The translations under genes were made by a program, and so were the position numbers. A DNA stretch of 40,179 nucleotides from contig JAAVFD010000015.1 in NCBI GenBank assembly GCA_014800945.1, positions 1 to 40,179 on the forward strand, given 5' to 3'. Below are positions 16,812 to 27,300 of the stretch, piece after piece (the first letter of the stretch is position 1; each line of letters starts with the position of its first letter). This stretch comes from Barnesiella sp. Lineage in GTDB: Bacteria; Bacteroidota; Bacteroidia; Bacteroidales; Muribaculaceae. Under the pieces are notes generated by a model, which saw nothing but the letters and a program-made list of their open reading frames with translations, was not told where the DNA came from and searched no databases.

Positions 16812-17768
16812 ATGACTATTCCGGAAATAATAGACAATAGAAAAACGAAGGGCTTTTCAATAGAGGTTCTTCCTCCTCTGAAAGGTAAAGGAATTCAGCA
16901 ACTATTTAAGAATATTGATTCAATAAAAGAATTCAATCCTTCATATATAAATATCACGACTCACCGCAGTGAAATGGTTTATAAAAGTACTCCGGACGGT
17001 CTATACCAGAGGGTCAGCGAACGGGCTCGTCCGGGAACTGTTGCGGTAGCAGCCGCAATTCAGCAGAAGTATAACATTACAGCTGTTCCTCACCTGATAT
17101 GCAGTGGCTTCTCAAAAATCGAAACGGAATATGCGCTTATAGACCTTAATTTCTTAGGCATAAACAACCTTCTTGTGCTTAGAGGAGATAAGGCTAAACA
17201 CGATTCATCCTTCCGTCCTAATGAAAACGGACATTCACATGCCAGCCAACTTGCGGGACAAATTAATGAATTCAATAAAGGGCTATTCATTGACGGTACT
17301 CAGATGGAAATTGTAAATGACACTCCTTTTAGCTATGGGGTTGCCGGATATCCGGAAAAGCACGAAGAGGCCCCTAATGTGGAAATGGATATTGCCTGGT
17401 TGAAACATAAGATTGATATGGGAGCCGATTATATAGTTACTCAGATGTTTTTTGATAATAATAAGTTTTACTCTTTTGTAAAAAAATGTCGTGAAGTCGG
17501 TATTAAAGTCCCCATTATACCCGGAATTAAGCCTATAGTGTCAAAGAGACAGCTTACTCTTCTACCTAAAGTTTTCCACGTAGATATACCTGAAGAACTG
17601 GCTGATGAAATTGTTGCTTGTAAGAGTGACGATGACGCCAAGGATATAGGCGTTAAATGGTGTACTGAACAAATGAAAGATTTATATTCTTCCGGTGTGC
17701 CGAGCATTCATCTTTATTCATTGAATGCCACCAACAGTGTTCGGAAGATTCTTGAAAACATTATGTAA
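16812..17768 (+). CDS. metF: 5,10-methylenetetrahydrofolate reductase
   Basis: 318 residues from the ATG at 16812. FAD-dependent enzyme that reduces methylene-THF to methyl-THF, the methyl donor for methionine synthesis. MetF landmarks: FSIEVLPPLKGKG (the 'FE.FPP' opening), YINITTHRSE, TAVPHLICSGFSK, NLLVLRGDKA (the LRGD motif), FSYGVAGYPEKHEEAP (GVAGYPE.H), GADYIVTQMFFDN (TQ.FFD) and IPIIPGIKPI. An upstream in-frame start at 16776 is less likely since it overlaps the promoter. It heads a close run with holB-like, AddB-like and hemW genes (gaps of 11, 1 and 9 bases). Confidence 0.96.
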   Translation: MTIPEIIDNRKTKGFSIEVLPPLKGKGIQQLFKNIDSIKEFNPSYINITTHRSEMVYKSTPDGLYQRVSERARPGTVAVAAAIQQKYNITAVPHLICSGFSKIETEYALIDLNFLGINNLLVLRGDKAKHDSSFRPNENGHSHASQLAGQINEFNKGLFIDGTQMEIVNDTPFSYGVAGYPEKHEEAPNVEMDIAWLKHKIDMGADYIVTQMFFDNNKFYSFVKKCREVGIKVPIIPGIKPIVSKRQLTLLPKVFHVDIPEELADEIVACKSDDDAKDIGVKWCTEQMKDLYSSGVPSIHLYSLNATNSVRKILENIM

Positions 17769-17779
17769 ATTCCCGTTAT

Positions 17780-18916
17780 ATGTTATTTGAAGATATTCCG
17801 GCACATAACAGTATTAAGGATAGACTCAGAGGATTTGCCGATTCCGGGAAGATTCCTCATGCCCTACTTTTTGAAGGGCCTTCAGGAGTTGGAAAGTTCT
17901 CTATAGCAAGAGCATTTGCCCAATATATCCACTGCACAGGAAAAGTGGAAGGCGCCAAAGACAGTTGCGGAGAGTGTCCATCTTGCAGGCAGCATCAGAA
18001 TTTGGGACATATTGACACTCATTATGTTTTTCCAGTTCTCAAAACAGATGCTTTTAAGAATCCGACAAGCGATGACTATTTGCCTGAGTGGGGAGAATAT
18101 ATCAGAGATAGGAGATATATGGATTTCGGGGCTTGGACAAAGGCTATCGAAGGAGATAAGAAAAATCCCCAACCGATAATATACGTGTATGAAAGCGCTG
18201 CATTACTCCATAAACTATCTTTTGCTTCACATGGCTCAAAATATAAGATAGTCATTTGGTGGTTGCCAGAAAAAATGAACACTGAGGCGGCTAATAAGTT
18301 GCTTAAGCTATTAGAGGAACCGTGGGAAGATACTTTATTTTTAATGGTTAGCGATAATTCTGCGGAAATTCTCCCCACAATATCTTCCCGACTCCAAAAA
18401 ATCAGTTTCAGCAAATTATCAGATGCTAACGTTTCTGAGATAATTGAAAATATTGCCGGCGTCTCTCCTGATTCGTCTCTTTCTGTTGCACATTGTGCTA
18501 ACGGCTCAGTAAGTGCGGCTTTAAGGAATCTTGGTAATCTCGGCGATGAAAGTGAGTATCTTGAGCGCTTTATCTCTCTTATGAGACTTGCATACCAGAG
18601 AAAAATTGCTGATCTGAAAAAATGGAGCGAAGATTTAACAGCTATTGGCAGAGAAAGAGAAATCAGATTTTATGACTACTGTTGCCGTCTTATCCGCGAA
18701 AACTTTATATTCAATTTCAAGTTACCGCAACTCAATTTTCTCAGTGCGTCAGAATCACAATTCAGTGTAAACTTCGCTCGATTTATTAATGAGAGGAATG
18801 TAGAAAAACTGATAGATGTATTTGATAAAGCAATAATTGATATTTCAGGAAATGGCAATGGCAAAATTATAAATTTTGATGTTGCTATTAAAGTAATATT
18901 ATTACTTAAACAATAG
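17780..18916 (+). CDS. holB: DNA polymerase III delta-prime subunit (clamp-loader AAA+ protein)
   Basis: 378 residues. Part of the clamp loader that places the beta sliding clamp on DNA. The opening LFEDIPAHNSIKDRLRGF and IPHALLFEGPSGVGKFSIARAFAQYI form the AAA+ P-loop region; the usual Ser/Thr after GxGK is Phe (GVGKF), so ATP hydrolysis is doubtful, as expected for delta-prime rather than DnaX. A four-Cys zinc module follows (CTGKVEGAKDSCGECPSC). The sensor region MNTEAANKLLKLLEEPWEDTLFL and ILPTISSRLQKISF (SRC-like SRLQ motif) are typical. The C-terminal collar domain is helical. The next gene begins one base after the stop, implying coupled translation. Confidence 0.9.
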   Translation: MLFEDIPAHNSIKDRLRGFADSGKIPHALLFEGPSGVGKFSIARAFAQYIHCTGKVEGAKDSCGECPSCRQHQNLGHIDTHYVFPVLKTDAFKNPTSDDYLPEWGEYIRDRRYMDFGAWTKAIEGDKKNPQPIIYVYESAALLHKLSFASHGSKYKIVIWWLPEKMNTEAANKLLKLLEEPWEDTLFLMVSDNSAEILPTISSRLQKISFSKLSDANVSEIIENIAGVSPDSSLSVAHCANGSVSAALRNLGNLGDESEYLERFISLMRLAYQRKIADLKKWSEDLTAIGREREIRFYDYCCRLIRENFIFNFKLPQLNFLSASESQFSVNFARFINERNVEKLIDVFDKAIIDISGNGNGKIINFDVAIKVILLLKQ

Positions 18917-18917
18917 A

Positions 18918-21833
18918 ATGACGTACTATCCCCCCTTTCTAAAACAAGTTGCAGGCTTATTTGCTGATAATGAATCAATAGAAAAGATATGCTTCATTTT
19001 TCCAAACAAAAGATCGTCTATCTTTTTTAGAAACTATCTTAAGGAAATAACAGGTTATGGCATTAGTAATGTCAGAACGATAAGTTCGTTTATATCTGAA
19101 TTATCTCAACGGCAACCGGCAACAAGACTGGAGCAGCTGTTTATATTATTTGATGAGTATAAAAAACTCTCAAAAGATATATCTGATTTTGATAGGTTTA
19201 TATTCTGGGGAGATATGCTTATATCAGATTTTAATGATGTTGACAGATATCTTGTTGATCCTGATGCGCTATTTGTAAATGTTCAAAGATTCAAAGAGAT
19301 AAGTAGTACATATCTGACAGATGAGCAGAAAGAAATTATAAAACGTTATTGGGGAGAAGAACCGGCAACAGATTTTGCCGAGAGATTTTGGAATCACATA
19401 GAAACCACAAATTCCAAAGGCACTACTAAAGATAAGTTTTTGAAACTGTGGGAAGTCCTCGGGAAATTATATCATGCGTTTCACAATCGCTTGGATGAAC
19501 AAGGTAAAATTGCATCCGGTATGGAATACCGTAAAGTTGCATCGGTTATAAAAAATGTCATACAAGAAAAACGTCTGCCTTTTGAAAAATATGTTTTCAT
19601 TGGTTTTAATGTGTTATCTCCGGCAGAATTAAAGATTCTTTCTACACTGCGCGATTATGGGCTTGCTGATTTCTACTGGGACTATAACTCTCCGGCATTT
19701 GAGGATGGTTTTAACCGGGCAGGTAAATTTATAGAAAAAAACAAGCAGGAATTTCCGTCTAAATATCCTTTGCCGGAAGAAAAAATCGCAACCCTACCGG
19801 ATATTGAGATTATAGGAGTGCCGTCATCTATGGCACAGGTGAAACTTGCTGGCAATATACTTCGAGAGTGGGCGGTAAACGGTTCGATTAAGGATACTGA
19901 TAATGCAGTTGACACTGCAGTAGTATTACCTGACGAATCTTTATTTGTTGGATTACGGCGGTCTATTCCCTATGATGTGATAAGTAGTATTAATGTTACT
20001 ATGGGGTTGCCGTTAAAACTTACCCCAATTGCGGCCTTGATGAAAATCATAGTGAATATGCAGATGCGTGTGCGCCTATCCGGTGGAGTCCCAACATTTT
20101 ATTATGATGATATCCTTGCCATTATAAATAACAATTTTATCAGAACTCTGGCATCTGAAGAGGCTGAACAACTTGAAAATGCAATCATAACCAATCGTTT
20201 TTTCCGTGTGAGTCAGCAGCAGATTGCTGAATATGCTCCAACACTTGCTCCTATATTCTATCCATTACAGTCTGATTCGTCTTCAAATGACAAAGTATAT
20301 GATTACATTACAGAAGTCATTGAAATGATTGAAAGTGGGTGTAGTTCTGCCGATTTGAAATTTCTTAAAGCTTACCAAGAAGCAGTTGAATCTGTTAGGG
20401 AACATTGTGTTAAGTTTGAAACAGAGATTCGTCCGACTACTTTTTTCCGAATGGTAGAAAGAACTGTGGCAGGCGAGAAAATTAATATGATAGGCGAACC
20501 GCTTAAAGGCCTTCAAATAATGGGAGTACTTGAAACCAGAGCTCTGGATTTTGACAACATTATCATGTTGTCAATGAATGAGCGAATATTCCCCAAAAAG
20601 CATTACTCTGGTTCTTTCATCCCGGATGCTCTCAGGAAGGGATATGGAATGGCAACGGCGGATTTTCAGGAGAGTATCTTCGCTTACTATTTTTACAGGC
20701 TCATATCAAGAGCAAAAAATGTAAAACTCATCTACGATGCAAGAAGTGTAGGCACTAAAACCGGTGAGATGTCACGATATCTGACACAGTTACTTTATCT
20801 GTTTGGTGACACTGACAAAGTTCACTCATCTCTTAAGGTATTCAATCCATTGGAGAATGTTAATCAATCAATTGAGATAGATAAGAATAATCCCGAGATA
20901 TTGGCTAAACTTGAAAAATTCAAGAGTTCAAGCAAAGATAAGCGCTATATATCTGCCAGTGCGTTAAATACTTACATCTCATGTCCATTGGAATTTTACC
21001 TCAGATATGTTGAAGGTTTCAGTGATGATAAAGATTTGAATGAATTTATGGATGCCGGCACTTATGGAACAATTGTTCATGATGTGCTTGAAGAGATTTA
21101 CACTGAGATTGCTTCGCTTAATGGAGGTATTATACCTGGACATGAATTGGAACAAATTCTGAAATCTACTGACATATCTATAGATAAACGGATAGTCAGG
21201 CATATTAATAAGGAGTATTTTAAGTTTGATGATAACCGGAAAGATACACCATTGGAAGGAGAGACACTTATAATGGGAAAGGTTATGAAAGAATCAATAA
21301 CCGCGGTGTTGAAAGCCGACTTGAAATATGCTCCCCTCACTCTTGTTGAAGCAGAAAGATCTATACCCATTGACTTGAAAGTTGCTGATGATCTCTCGGT
21401 AAATTTTAAACTTAAAATAGACCGAATAGATATTTCCAATGGCCAAATGCGAATAATCGACTACAAAACAGGTGATGATAGTAATGTAATTTCAGACTGG
21501 TCTCAATATTTTGATCATATCTCACATGACTATAAGAAAAAAGCGGTCGGACAGGTGATGCTCTACGCATACACTTATAATTTATACCGTAATAGCTCCA
21601 CACCGATAGCATTATATATCTACAATTTACGAAAAATTATTTCATCAGGTCCCCAACAAGTGAAATTCGGTAAAAAGGTTGTTGATGATCATAATGAGCA
21701 CTTGAATGAATTTGTAGAGCAACTCAACTCTACAATATCTGAAATATTCAATCCGGATGTGCCGTTTTTTCAGGCGCATGATGATAAATCTTGTAAATTC
21801 TGTTCTTTCAAATCAATGTGCAGAAGGGATTAA
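18918..21833 (+). CDS. AddB-like PD-(D/E)XK nuclease of an AddAB-type repair complex
   Basis: 971 residues. The N-terminal part (FPNKRSSIFFRNYLKE near residue 28) resembles the degenerate helicase of AddB; the middle has IMGVLETRALDFDNIIMLSMNE (split helicase-like motif V/VI area). The C-terminal nuclease has ISASALNTYISCPLEFYLRYVEGF, where the Cys is the first iron-sulfur ligand, MRIIDYKTGD with the PD-(D/E)XK Asp/Lys, QVMLYAYTY, and the final cluster CKFCSFKSMC with three more Cys. These four Cys match the AddB iron-sulfur staple. AddAB processes double-strand ends for recombination. No AddA (UvrD-like) partner is in the window; the gene sits 1 base after holB-like and 9 before hemW. Confidence 0.85.
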   Translation: MTYYPPFLKQVAGLFADNESIEKICFIFPNKRSSIFFRNYLKEITGYGISNVRTISSFISELSQRQPATRLEQLFILFDEYKKLSKDISDFDRFIFWGDMLISDFNDVDRYLVDPDALFVNVQRFKEISSTYLTDEQKEIIKRYWGEEPATDFAERFWNHIETTNSKGTTKDKFLKLWEVLGKLYHAFHNRLDEQGKIASGMEYRKVASVIKNVIQEKRLPFEKYVFIGFNVLSPAELKILSTLRDYGLADFYWDYNSPAFEDGFNRAGKFIEKNKQEFPSKYPLPEEKIATLPDIEIIGVPSSMAQVKLAGNILREWAVNGSIKDTDNAVDTAVVLPDESLFVGLRRSIPYDVISSINVTMGLPLKLTPIAALMKIIVNMQMRVRLSGGVPTFYYDDILAIINNNFIRTLASEEAEQLENAIITNRFFRVSQQQIAEYAPTLAPIFYPLQSDSSSNDKVYDYITEVIEMIESGCSSADLKFLKAYQEAVESVREHCVKFETEIRPTTFFRMVERTVAGEKINMIGEPLKGLQIMGVLETRALDFDNIIMLSMNERIFPKKHYSGSFIPDALRKGYGMATADFQESIFAYYFYRLISRAKNVKLIYDARSVGTKTGEMSRYLTQLLYLFGDTDKVHSSLKVFNPLENVNQSIEIDKNNPEILAKLEKFKSSSKDKRYISASALNTYISCPLEFYLRYVEGFSDDKDLNEFMDAGTYGTIVHDVLEEIYTEIASLNGGIIPGHELEQILKSTDISIDKRIVRHINKEYFKFDDNRKDTPLEGETLIMGKVMKESITAVLKADLKYAPLTLVEAERSIPIDLKVADDLSVNFKLKIDRIDISNGQMRIIDYKTGDDSNVISDWSQYFDHISHDYKKKAVGQVMLYAYTYNLYRNSSTPIALYIYNLRKIISSGPQQVKFGKKVVDDHNEHLNEFVEQLNSTISEIFNPDVPFFQAHDDKSCKFCSFKSMCRRD

Positions 21834-21842
21834 GAAATAAAA

Positions 21843-22943
21843 ATGGCAGGCATCTATATTCATATACCTTTCTGTCACTCTAAATGTGCATACTGTGACT
21901 TTTACTCTCTACCATTGAAGTGGGAGAATGAATTCATCGATAGCCTCGAAAACGAATACCGTCATAGAATAAGTGAGTTAAAAGAGACGGTAAATACTAT
22001 TTATTTGGGAGGTGGCACTCCAAGTTGCTTAAGCAAAAAAAGTTTGGAAAGAATCTTTAAACTTTTACCATCTGGCGCTCAGGAGACAACAATTGAAGTG
22101 AATCCCGAGGATGTTACTGACGATTTTATAAACTGGATGAAAAACTATACTCCAGTCAACAGAGTCAGCATGGGGGTACAGTCACTTAATAATGATGAAT
22201 TAAAGTTTATTGGTAGAAGGCATACTGCAGACGAGGCTTTATCCGCTGCTTACTCACTACTGGATTATAATTACAATCTCAGTCTTGACCTAATATATGG
22301 GCTTCCGTTACAGTCAATGCAGAGTTGGGATGATTCTTTAGATAAGATTATTAAATTACATCCACAGCATCTATCCTGCTATTTGCTTTCATACGAACCC
22401 GGGACAAGGCTTACAGCTATGAAACAATCCGGTAAAATTCAAGAAATTAGCGATGAGATGGCGACAAAAATGTACCAATTACTATGTGAAAGAACTCAAA
22501 ATGCAGGATATAAACACTATGAAATATCAAATTTTGCTATATCAGGGTTCCATTCCAGGCACAATTCATCTTACTGGGATATGACCCCATATCTGGGATT
22601 AGGTCCCGGTGCCCATAGTTATGACGGCATAAACAGAAGTTACAATCCCGGAAATATATCCTATTACTTGCGAAACGAAGGAATAGGTGTAAATATTATA
22701 GAGGAAGAGGATGAACAGGAGAGATTTAATGATTTTGTTATTACATCCTTACGAACTTCTAACGGGCTGAATCTTGAATTATGTGAGATTCTATTTGGAT
22801 TGAAAAGTCGTTTGTTTGTTGAAAACACCGCTCAAAATTTGATCGCGAATAGTATAATGTGGCAAGAAAGAAATCATATTGGCATAAATGAGTCATACTG
22901 GTTGACATCAGATTCAGTCATGCTTGATTTTATCAAAGTTTGA
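21843..22943 (+). CDS. hemW: Radical SAM heme chaperone HemW
   Basis: 366 residues. The opening IYIHIPFCHSKCAYCDFYS holds the radical SAM CxxxCxxC (Cys11, 15, 18) followed by Phe rather than Cys, which separates HemW from true coproporphyrinogen oxidase HemN. TIYLGGGTPSCL, EVNPEDVT, NRVSMGVQSL, LSLDLIYGLPLQ and GLGPGAHSYDG follow the family order, and the HemN C-terminal domain closes the protein. HemW binds heme and delivers it to target proteins; it is often mislabelled as HemN. Last gene of the metF run, ending 2 bases from the convergent rlmH stop. Confidence 0.95.
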   Translation: MAGIYIHIPFCHSKCAYCDFYSLPLKWENEFIDSLENEYRHRISELKETVNTIYLGGGTPSCLSKKSLERIFKLLPSGAQETTIEVNPEDVTDDFINWMKNYTPVNRVSMGVQSLNNDELKFIGRRHTADEALSAAYSLLDYNYNLSLDLIYGLPLQSMQSWDDSLDKIIKLHPQHLSCYLLSYEPGTRLTAMKQSGKIQEISDEMATKMYQLLCERTQNAGYKHYEISNFAISGFHSRHNSSYWDMTPYLGLGPGAHSYDGINRSYNPGNISYYLRNEGIGVNIIEEEDEQERFNDFVITSLRTSNGLNLELCEILFGLKSRLFVENTAQNLIANSIMWQERNHIGINESYWLTSDSVMLDFIKV

Positions 22944-22945
22944 AC

Positions 22946-23419
22946 TCACTCGTGGTGATACTTCTCTCCTCGCAAAATTGTCATAGCTCTATAAAGTTGC
23001 TCAACAAAGATTAGTCTCACCAGGTCATGCGGAAAAGTCATTGCAGATAAAGAAAGTTTTGCGTCAGCTCTGTTATAAACTTCAGGGGAAAATCCGTAAG
23101 GACCACCGACCACATAAATTAGACGCTTAACTCCTGAGATTATTGATCGCTCTATTGATTCTGCAAATTTTATAGAAGTCATGGAATCGCCTTTTTCATC
23201 AAGAAGAATAACTTTATCTCCCTGTGTGAAATAATTTAAGAATTGTTGTCCTTCCCTACTCTTCTGCTGGTCTATACTCAACGATGCAGTTGACTTTATA
23301 TCCGGCAAATACACTATATCAGCCGATATATAATGCTTTAATCTGTCCAGATACATATCAATGCTCGTCGCAATATTTTTTGCAGAAGTTTTTCCAATAG
23401 TTAGTAAAACAATTTTCAT
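22946..23419 (-). CDS. rlmH: 23S rRNA pseudouridine-1915 N3-methyltransferase
   Basis: 157 residues from the ATG at 23417-23419 (a TTG two codons upstream also fits but is less likely). SPOUT-family enzyme that methylates pseudouridine 1915 in helix 69 of the large subunit, using SAM. The knot region VILLDEKGDSMTSIKFAESIE, YVVGGPYGFSPEV and the C-terminal LSLSAMTFPHDLVRLIFVEQLYRAMTILRGEKYHHE-type tail (read here as MTFPHDLVRLIFVEQLYRA followed by GEKYHHE) are diagnostic. Length and termini match the family exactly. It is divergent from nadC. Confidence 0.97.
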   Translation of the reverse strand: MKIVLLTIGKTSAKNIATSIDMYLDRLKHYISADIVYLPDIKSTASLSIDQQKSREGQQFLNYFTQGDKVILLDEKGDSMTSIKFAESIERSIISGVKRLIYVVGGPYGFSPEVYNRADAKLSLSAMTFPHDLVRLIFVEQLYRAMTILRGEKYHHE

Positions 23420-23475
23420 TTGCAAAAATTATGATTAATTTCGCAAAAATAATAAATTCTTAAAATTCTGAATAA

Positions 23476-24321
23476 ATGAAAGAAAATAAAGAATTAATTA
23501 ATGATTTGATTTCACTCGCATTCTCTGAAGATGTAGGCGATGGTGATGTAACTACCTTATCTACTATTCCTGCTGAAGAAAGAGGAAAGCAGAGACTCAT
23601 CATTAAAGAAGAAGGCATTCTTAGCGGTGTAAATATCGCCCGCATGGTATTTGAACAATTTGATCCGTCAATGAAAATGACTGTTTTCATTGAAGATGGA
23701 AGTCATGTTAAGCCAGGAGATATTGCCTTTGAAGTTGAAGGTTCGGTGCGTTCACTACTTCAAACAGAAAGAACTATGCTGAATATTATGCAACGCATGA
23801 GTGGCATTGCTACAATAACAGCAAAATATCAGGACCGATTAAAAGGATTGAAAACAAAGGTTCTTGATACCAGAAAAACAACTCCTGGCATGAGAGTGCT
23901 TGAAAAAGAAGCGGTTAAAACCGGTGGCGGAGCCAACCACAGAATGGGACTTCACGACATGATTCTGATTAAAGATAATCATGTGGACTTTGCCGGAGGT
24001 ATAACCAAGGCTGTAGAAGCAGCTAAAAAATATTGCAAGGAAACCGGTAAGGAGCTCAAAATAGAGGTTGAGGTCAGAAATACCGATGAAATTAAGGAAG
24101 CTCTTGCAGCCGGTGTGGATAGAATAATGCTCGATAATTTTACTCCGGAAAGAACCCGAGAAGCAGTCAAACTTATCAATGGCGCAACTGAAATAGAATC
24201 ATCAGGAGGCATAACTCTTGAAACATTAAGAGATTATGGTGAATGTGGTGTTGATTATATCTCCGTAGGTGCCCTTACCCATTCTGTCAAGGGTTTGGAC
24301 ATGAGTTTTAAGGCAGTATAA
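23476..24321 (+). CDS. nadC: Nicotinate-nucleotide pyrophosphorylase (quinolinate phosphoribosyltransferase)
   Basis: 281 residues. Converts quinolinate and PRPP to nicotinate mononucleotide in de novo NAD synthesis. EDVGDGDVTTLSTIP starts the N-terminal domain, RTMLNIMQRMSGIAT, KVLDTRKTTPGMRVLEKEAV, GGGANHRMGLHDMILIKDNH, EVEVRNTDEI and GVDRIMLDNF line the active site with the expected Arg, His and Lys residues, and ESSGGITLETLRDY with YISVGALTHSVKGLDMSF close the barrel. A weaker promoter-like TAATTTCG lies at 23436-23443. The 1095-residue repeat protein begins 13 bases downstream on the same strand, so it may be transcribed with nadC. Confidence 0.97.
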   Translation: MKENKELINDLISLAFSEDVGDGDVTTLSTIPAEERGKQRLIIKEEGILSGVNIARMVFEQFDPSMKMTVFIEDGSHVKPGDIAFEVEGSVRSLLQTERTMLNIMQRMSGIATITAKYQDRLKGLKTKVLDTRKTTPGMRVLEKEAVKTGGGANHRMGLHDMILIKDNHVDFAGGITKAVEAAKKYCKETGKELKIEVEVRNTDEIKEALAAGVDRIMLDNFTPERTREAVKLINGATEIESSGGITLETLRDYGECGVDYISVGALTHSVKGLDMSFKAV

Positions 24322-24334
24322 AAAAATAAGTATA

Positions 24335-27300
24335 ATGAAAAAGTTTTTCAGAGCCATTCTAATGGCTCTTTTATTTTGTTGCGGGACAGTTCCCTCCTTC
24401 AGCCAAAATGTATATAATTATAATTCTGTTTCAGAATTATCTGTTGCAAAATTTGAAGCTGATGAGGAACCAATTGTGAAAATTAATTCAGAGTTTGTAA
24501 TCGTAGGATATAGTTTGTATGCTCTATTATATGATGGTGAAAATTATATTTATTGGATGAGACCAGATCTCCTCAAGAAAGAGGGATGTGAACCTGGTAA
24601 TTCTATTAGTTTCATTTCCGGACTATTAAAAAAACAAACACCTATTTCATTAACTGAATATGGCACTCCGTTTTGTGGAAATATTTCTTCATCTTCAGTA
24701 ATTCCATTACCAACTCCAGTTAATCTTACAGATCAAAAATTATCTGATGTCAGTGGTTATGTTAAATTGCATGGAACTGTTCAAATCGATCCTTACGAAG
24801 AAGATGTTTATTTAGTGAACAAATATCAGGTAAAGCTTAAGGATGAGTCTAATCCAGTAGAATATCTTAAAAAAGAGGTTACTTTAACCGGGTTTGTTTG
24901 GCGTGAATACGGAGGGAATTATGTTATTTATATCATTGATATATGGGAGGGTGCCAAAGATATAGAAATATCTGCTTCTGCTTTCCCTGAAAATGGAGGT
25001 AGTGTTTGGATTGACGATAATAAGAATTCAACACAAGCATCCATAACCCTCGGTAGCCAACACACAATAAATGCTCTGGCTAATACCGGATGGCATTTTA
25101 TCAAATGGACAGCCGCAGAGGAGGTTATTGGTAGTGATAATCCTTTATCAGTATCTCCAATTGCTAAAACAAACTATGTGGCTAATTTTGAGAAAGACCA
25201 TGAGAAATATACTCTTTCTATAAGTGCTAATCCAATAGAAGGCGGTACGGTTTCAATATCTGGAGTCAGTGGTATGACATCAAGCTTTAATGAAGGTACA
25301 AATGTAACTGTAAATGCAGTACCAGCTGAGGGATACAACTTCGAGGGCTGGAAGTTAGACAATTCAATAGTTTCATCTTCTACCAATTACTCTTTTGATA
25401 TAAAGCAGAATACAAGTTTAATTGCTCAATTTTCTCCCATAGTAATTCCAACAAGAACTGTCAAATTTAGATCTTCAAATATTGACAAAGGAACTGTAAC
25501 AGCTGATGGATATAACAATGTTAATGAAATAACAACAAGTCAACCGGTTATTTTACGTGCAAATCCTGTCAATAACTATCATTCATTTTCATATTGGACT
25601 AAGAATGGTGAAAGAACAAATGAAGGCAACGTATTTACTTATTCTGATAATGCAGATGCAGAATTTGTCGCATATTTCACAAGTGCATATCCCGTCACTT
25701 TTAATAGTGCTGTTAATGGAACAATATCAGTCGCTGATAGCAAAAATAATATTATTAAGTCCGGAGATAAAGTTCCTGAGAATGACAAGATAACAATTAA
25801 ACTGACACCTAAGGATGGATATAAGTTAAGTTCTTTGACAATCAATTCTAAATATTTATCTATTGATTCTGATGTATTGGAATACACTATAACGTCTCCG
25901 GTCAATATTGAAGCCACATTTGATGTTTCAATACCCAAACGAACTGTTTACTTCATACCATCAGATGTAAAAAAGGGATCTGTTATTGCTGAAAAATTCC
26001 CGAATGTACAACAAGTTTATACAGATGAAGCGATTACTATTAAGGCAATTCCTAAGGACAGTAATCATGAATTTGATTACTGGACTCTTAATGATAACCG
26101 AATTGATGCGGGTGACGAAATTGTGTATAGAGAACCGGAGGAAGCTCATTTTATAGCTTATTTCAAAAGTGCTTATCCGGTTACATTTACCTCCCCTGCC
26201 AATGGTACTATTTCAGTAAAAGATGAGGATAACAAGGATATCGTTTCAGGCCAAAGGATTGCAGAAAACAGTAAGATAAAGATTCAGCTCACTCCGGCAA
26301 ATGGATATCGCGTTACAAGCTTGATGGCTAACGATATAGAAATCAGTCATTCGTCTGATCCAATTAATTATAAAGTTGATAAGCCCGTCACCATTTCGGG
26401 TAAAGTGGAGGCTGCAGCCGCAGGTACAAAATTAATCACTGTGATATCGTCTGACAACACTATGGGTAAGGTATATATCAATACTCCCGGTATGACCTCT
26501 ATGTCTATATCTCTTAATGGTACAGCGGAACTTCACGCGGAGCCTGTAATGGGATGTAAGTTTGAAGGTTGGAGACAAGTTGGGTCAAGCAACTTCGTTT
26601 CTACAGATCCGGTATATACTTATTATTTTGCTGCTGCAGATATTCATCTTGAAGCAGTTTTCAACTATATAATACAAACTCCAAGAAAAGTAACTGTAGT
26701 ATCTTCCAATAACTCAAAGGGCACTGTAAGGATTAAAGATGAAGAATCCAATAGTGTAACATCTCAACGATATCTCACCTTAATAGCTACTCCCCTTACC
26801 TCTAATGACTATTTCATTGACTGGACAGATAATTCCGGCAGAGTGCTGTCAAAAAATACTGAGTATGTATATGACAACGAGGCAGAAGCTACGATTACAG
26901 CGAACTTCGGTTCTAAATACAAGTTAACCTATGAAATTGATAATGAATTATCCGTTACCAAAATTATTAAGGTAGAAGATGGAAGTCTGTTGACATCAGG
27001 TGGAATACGGCAATACTCATCTACTATAGCTGAAGGAACTCGTCTTTCACTTTCAATCGAAACTCCACCTCATTATGAAATAGATGAATTGATTGTGAAC
27101 GATATTAATGTGGTGGAAGAATATTATTCGAATGATAGTTCATTTGTTTTTGCAATGAACGGCAACACTCAAATAAAGGTTAAGGTTGTGCCTCAACGAC
27201 ATTCTGTTATAATAAAAAGACATCCCCACGGCACTGTTGAAGTTTATCGTGAAATTAACAGCAATAATCTTGGAGTTGGCTCAGCTTTAGGCAATGGAGA

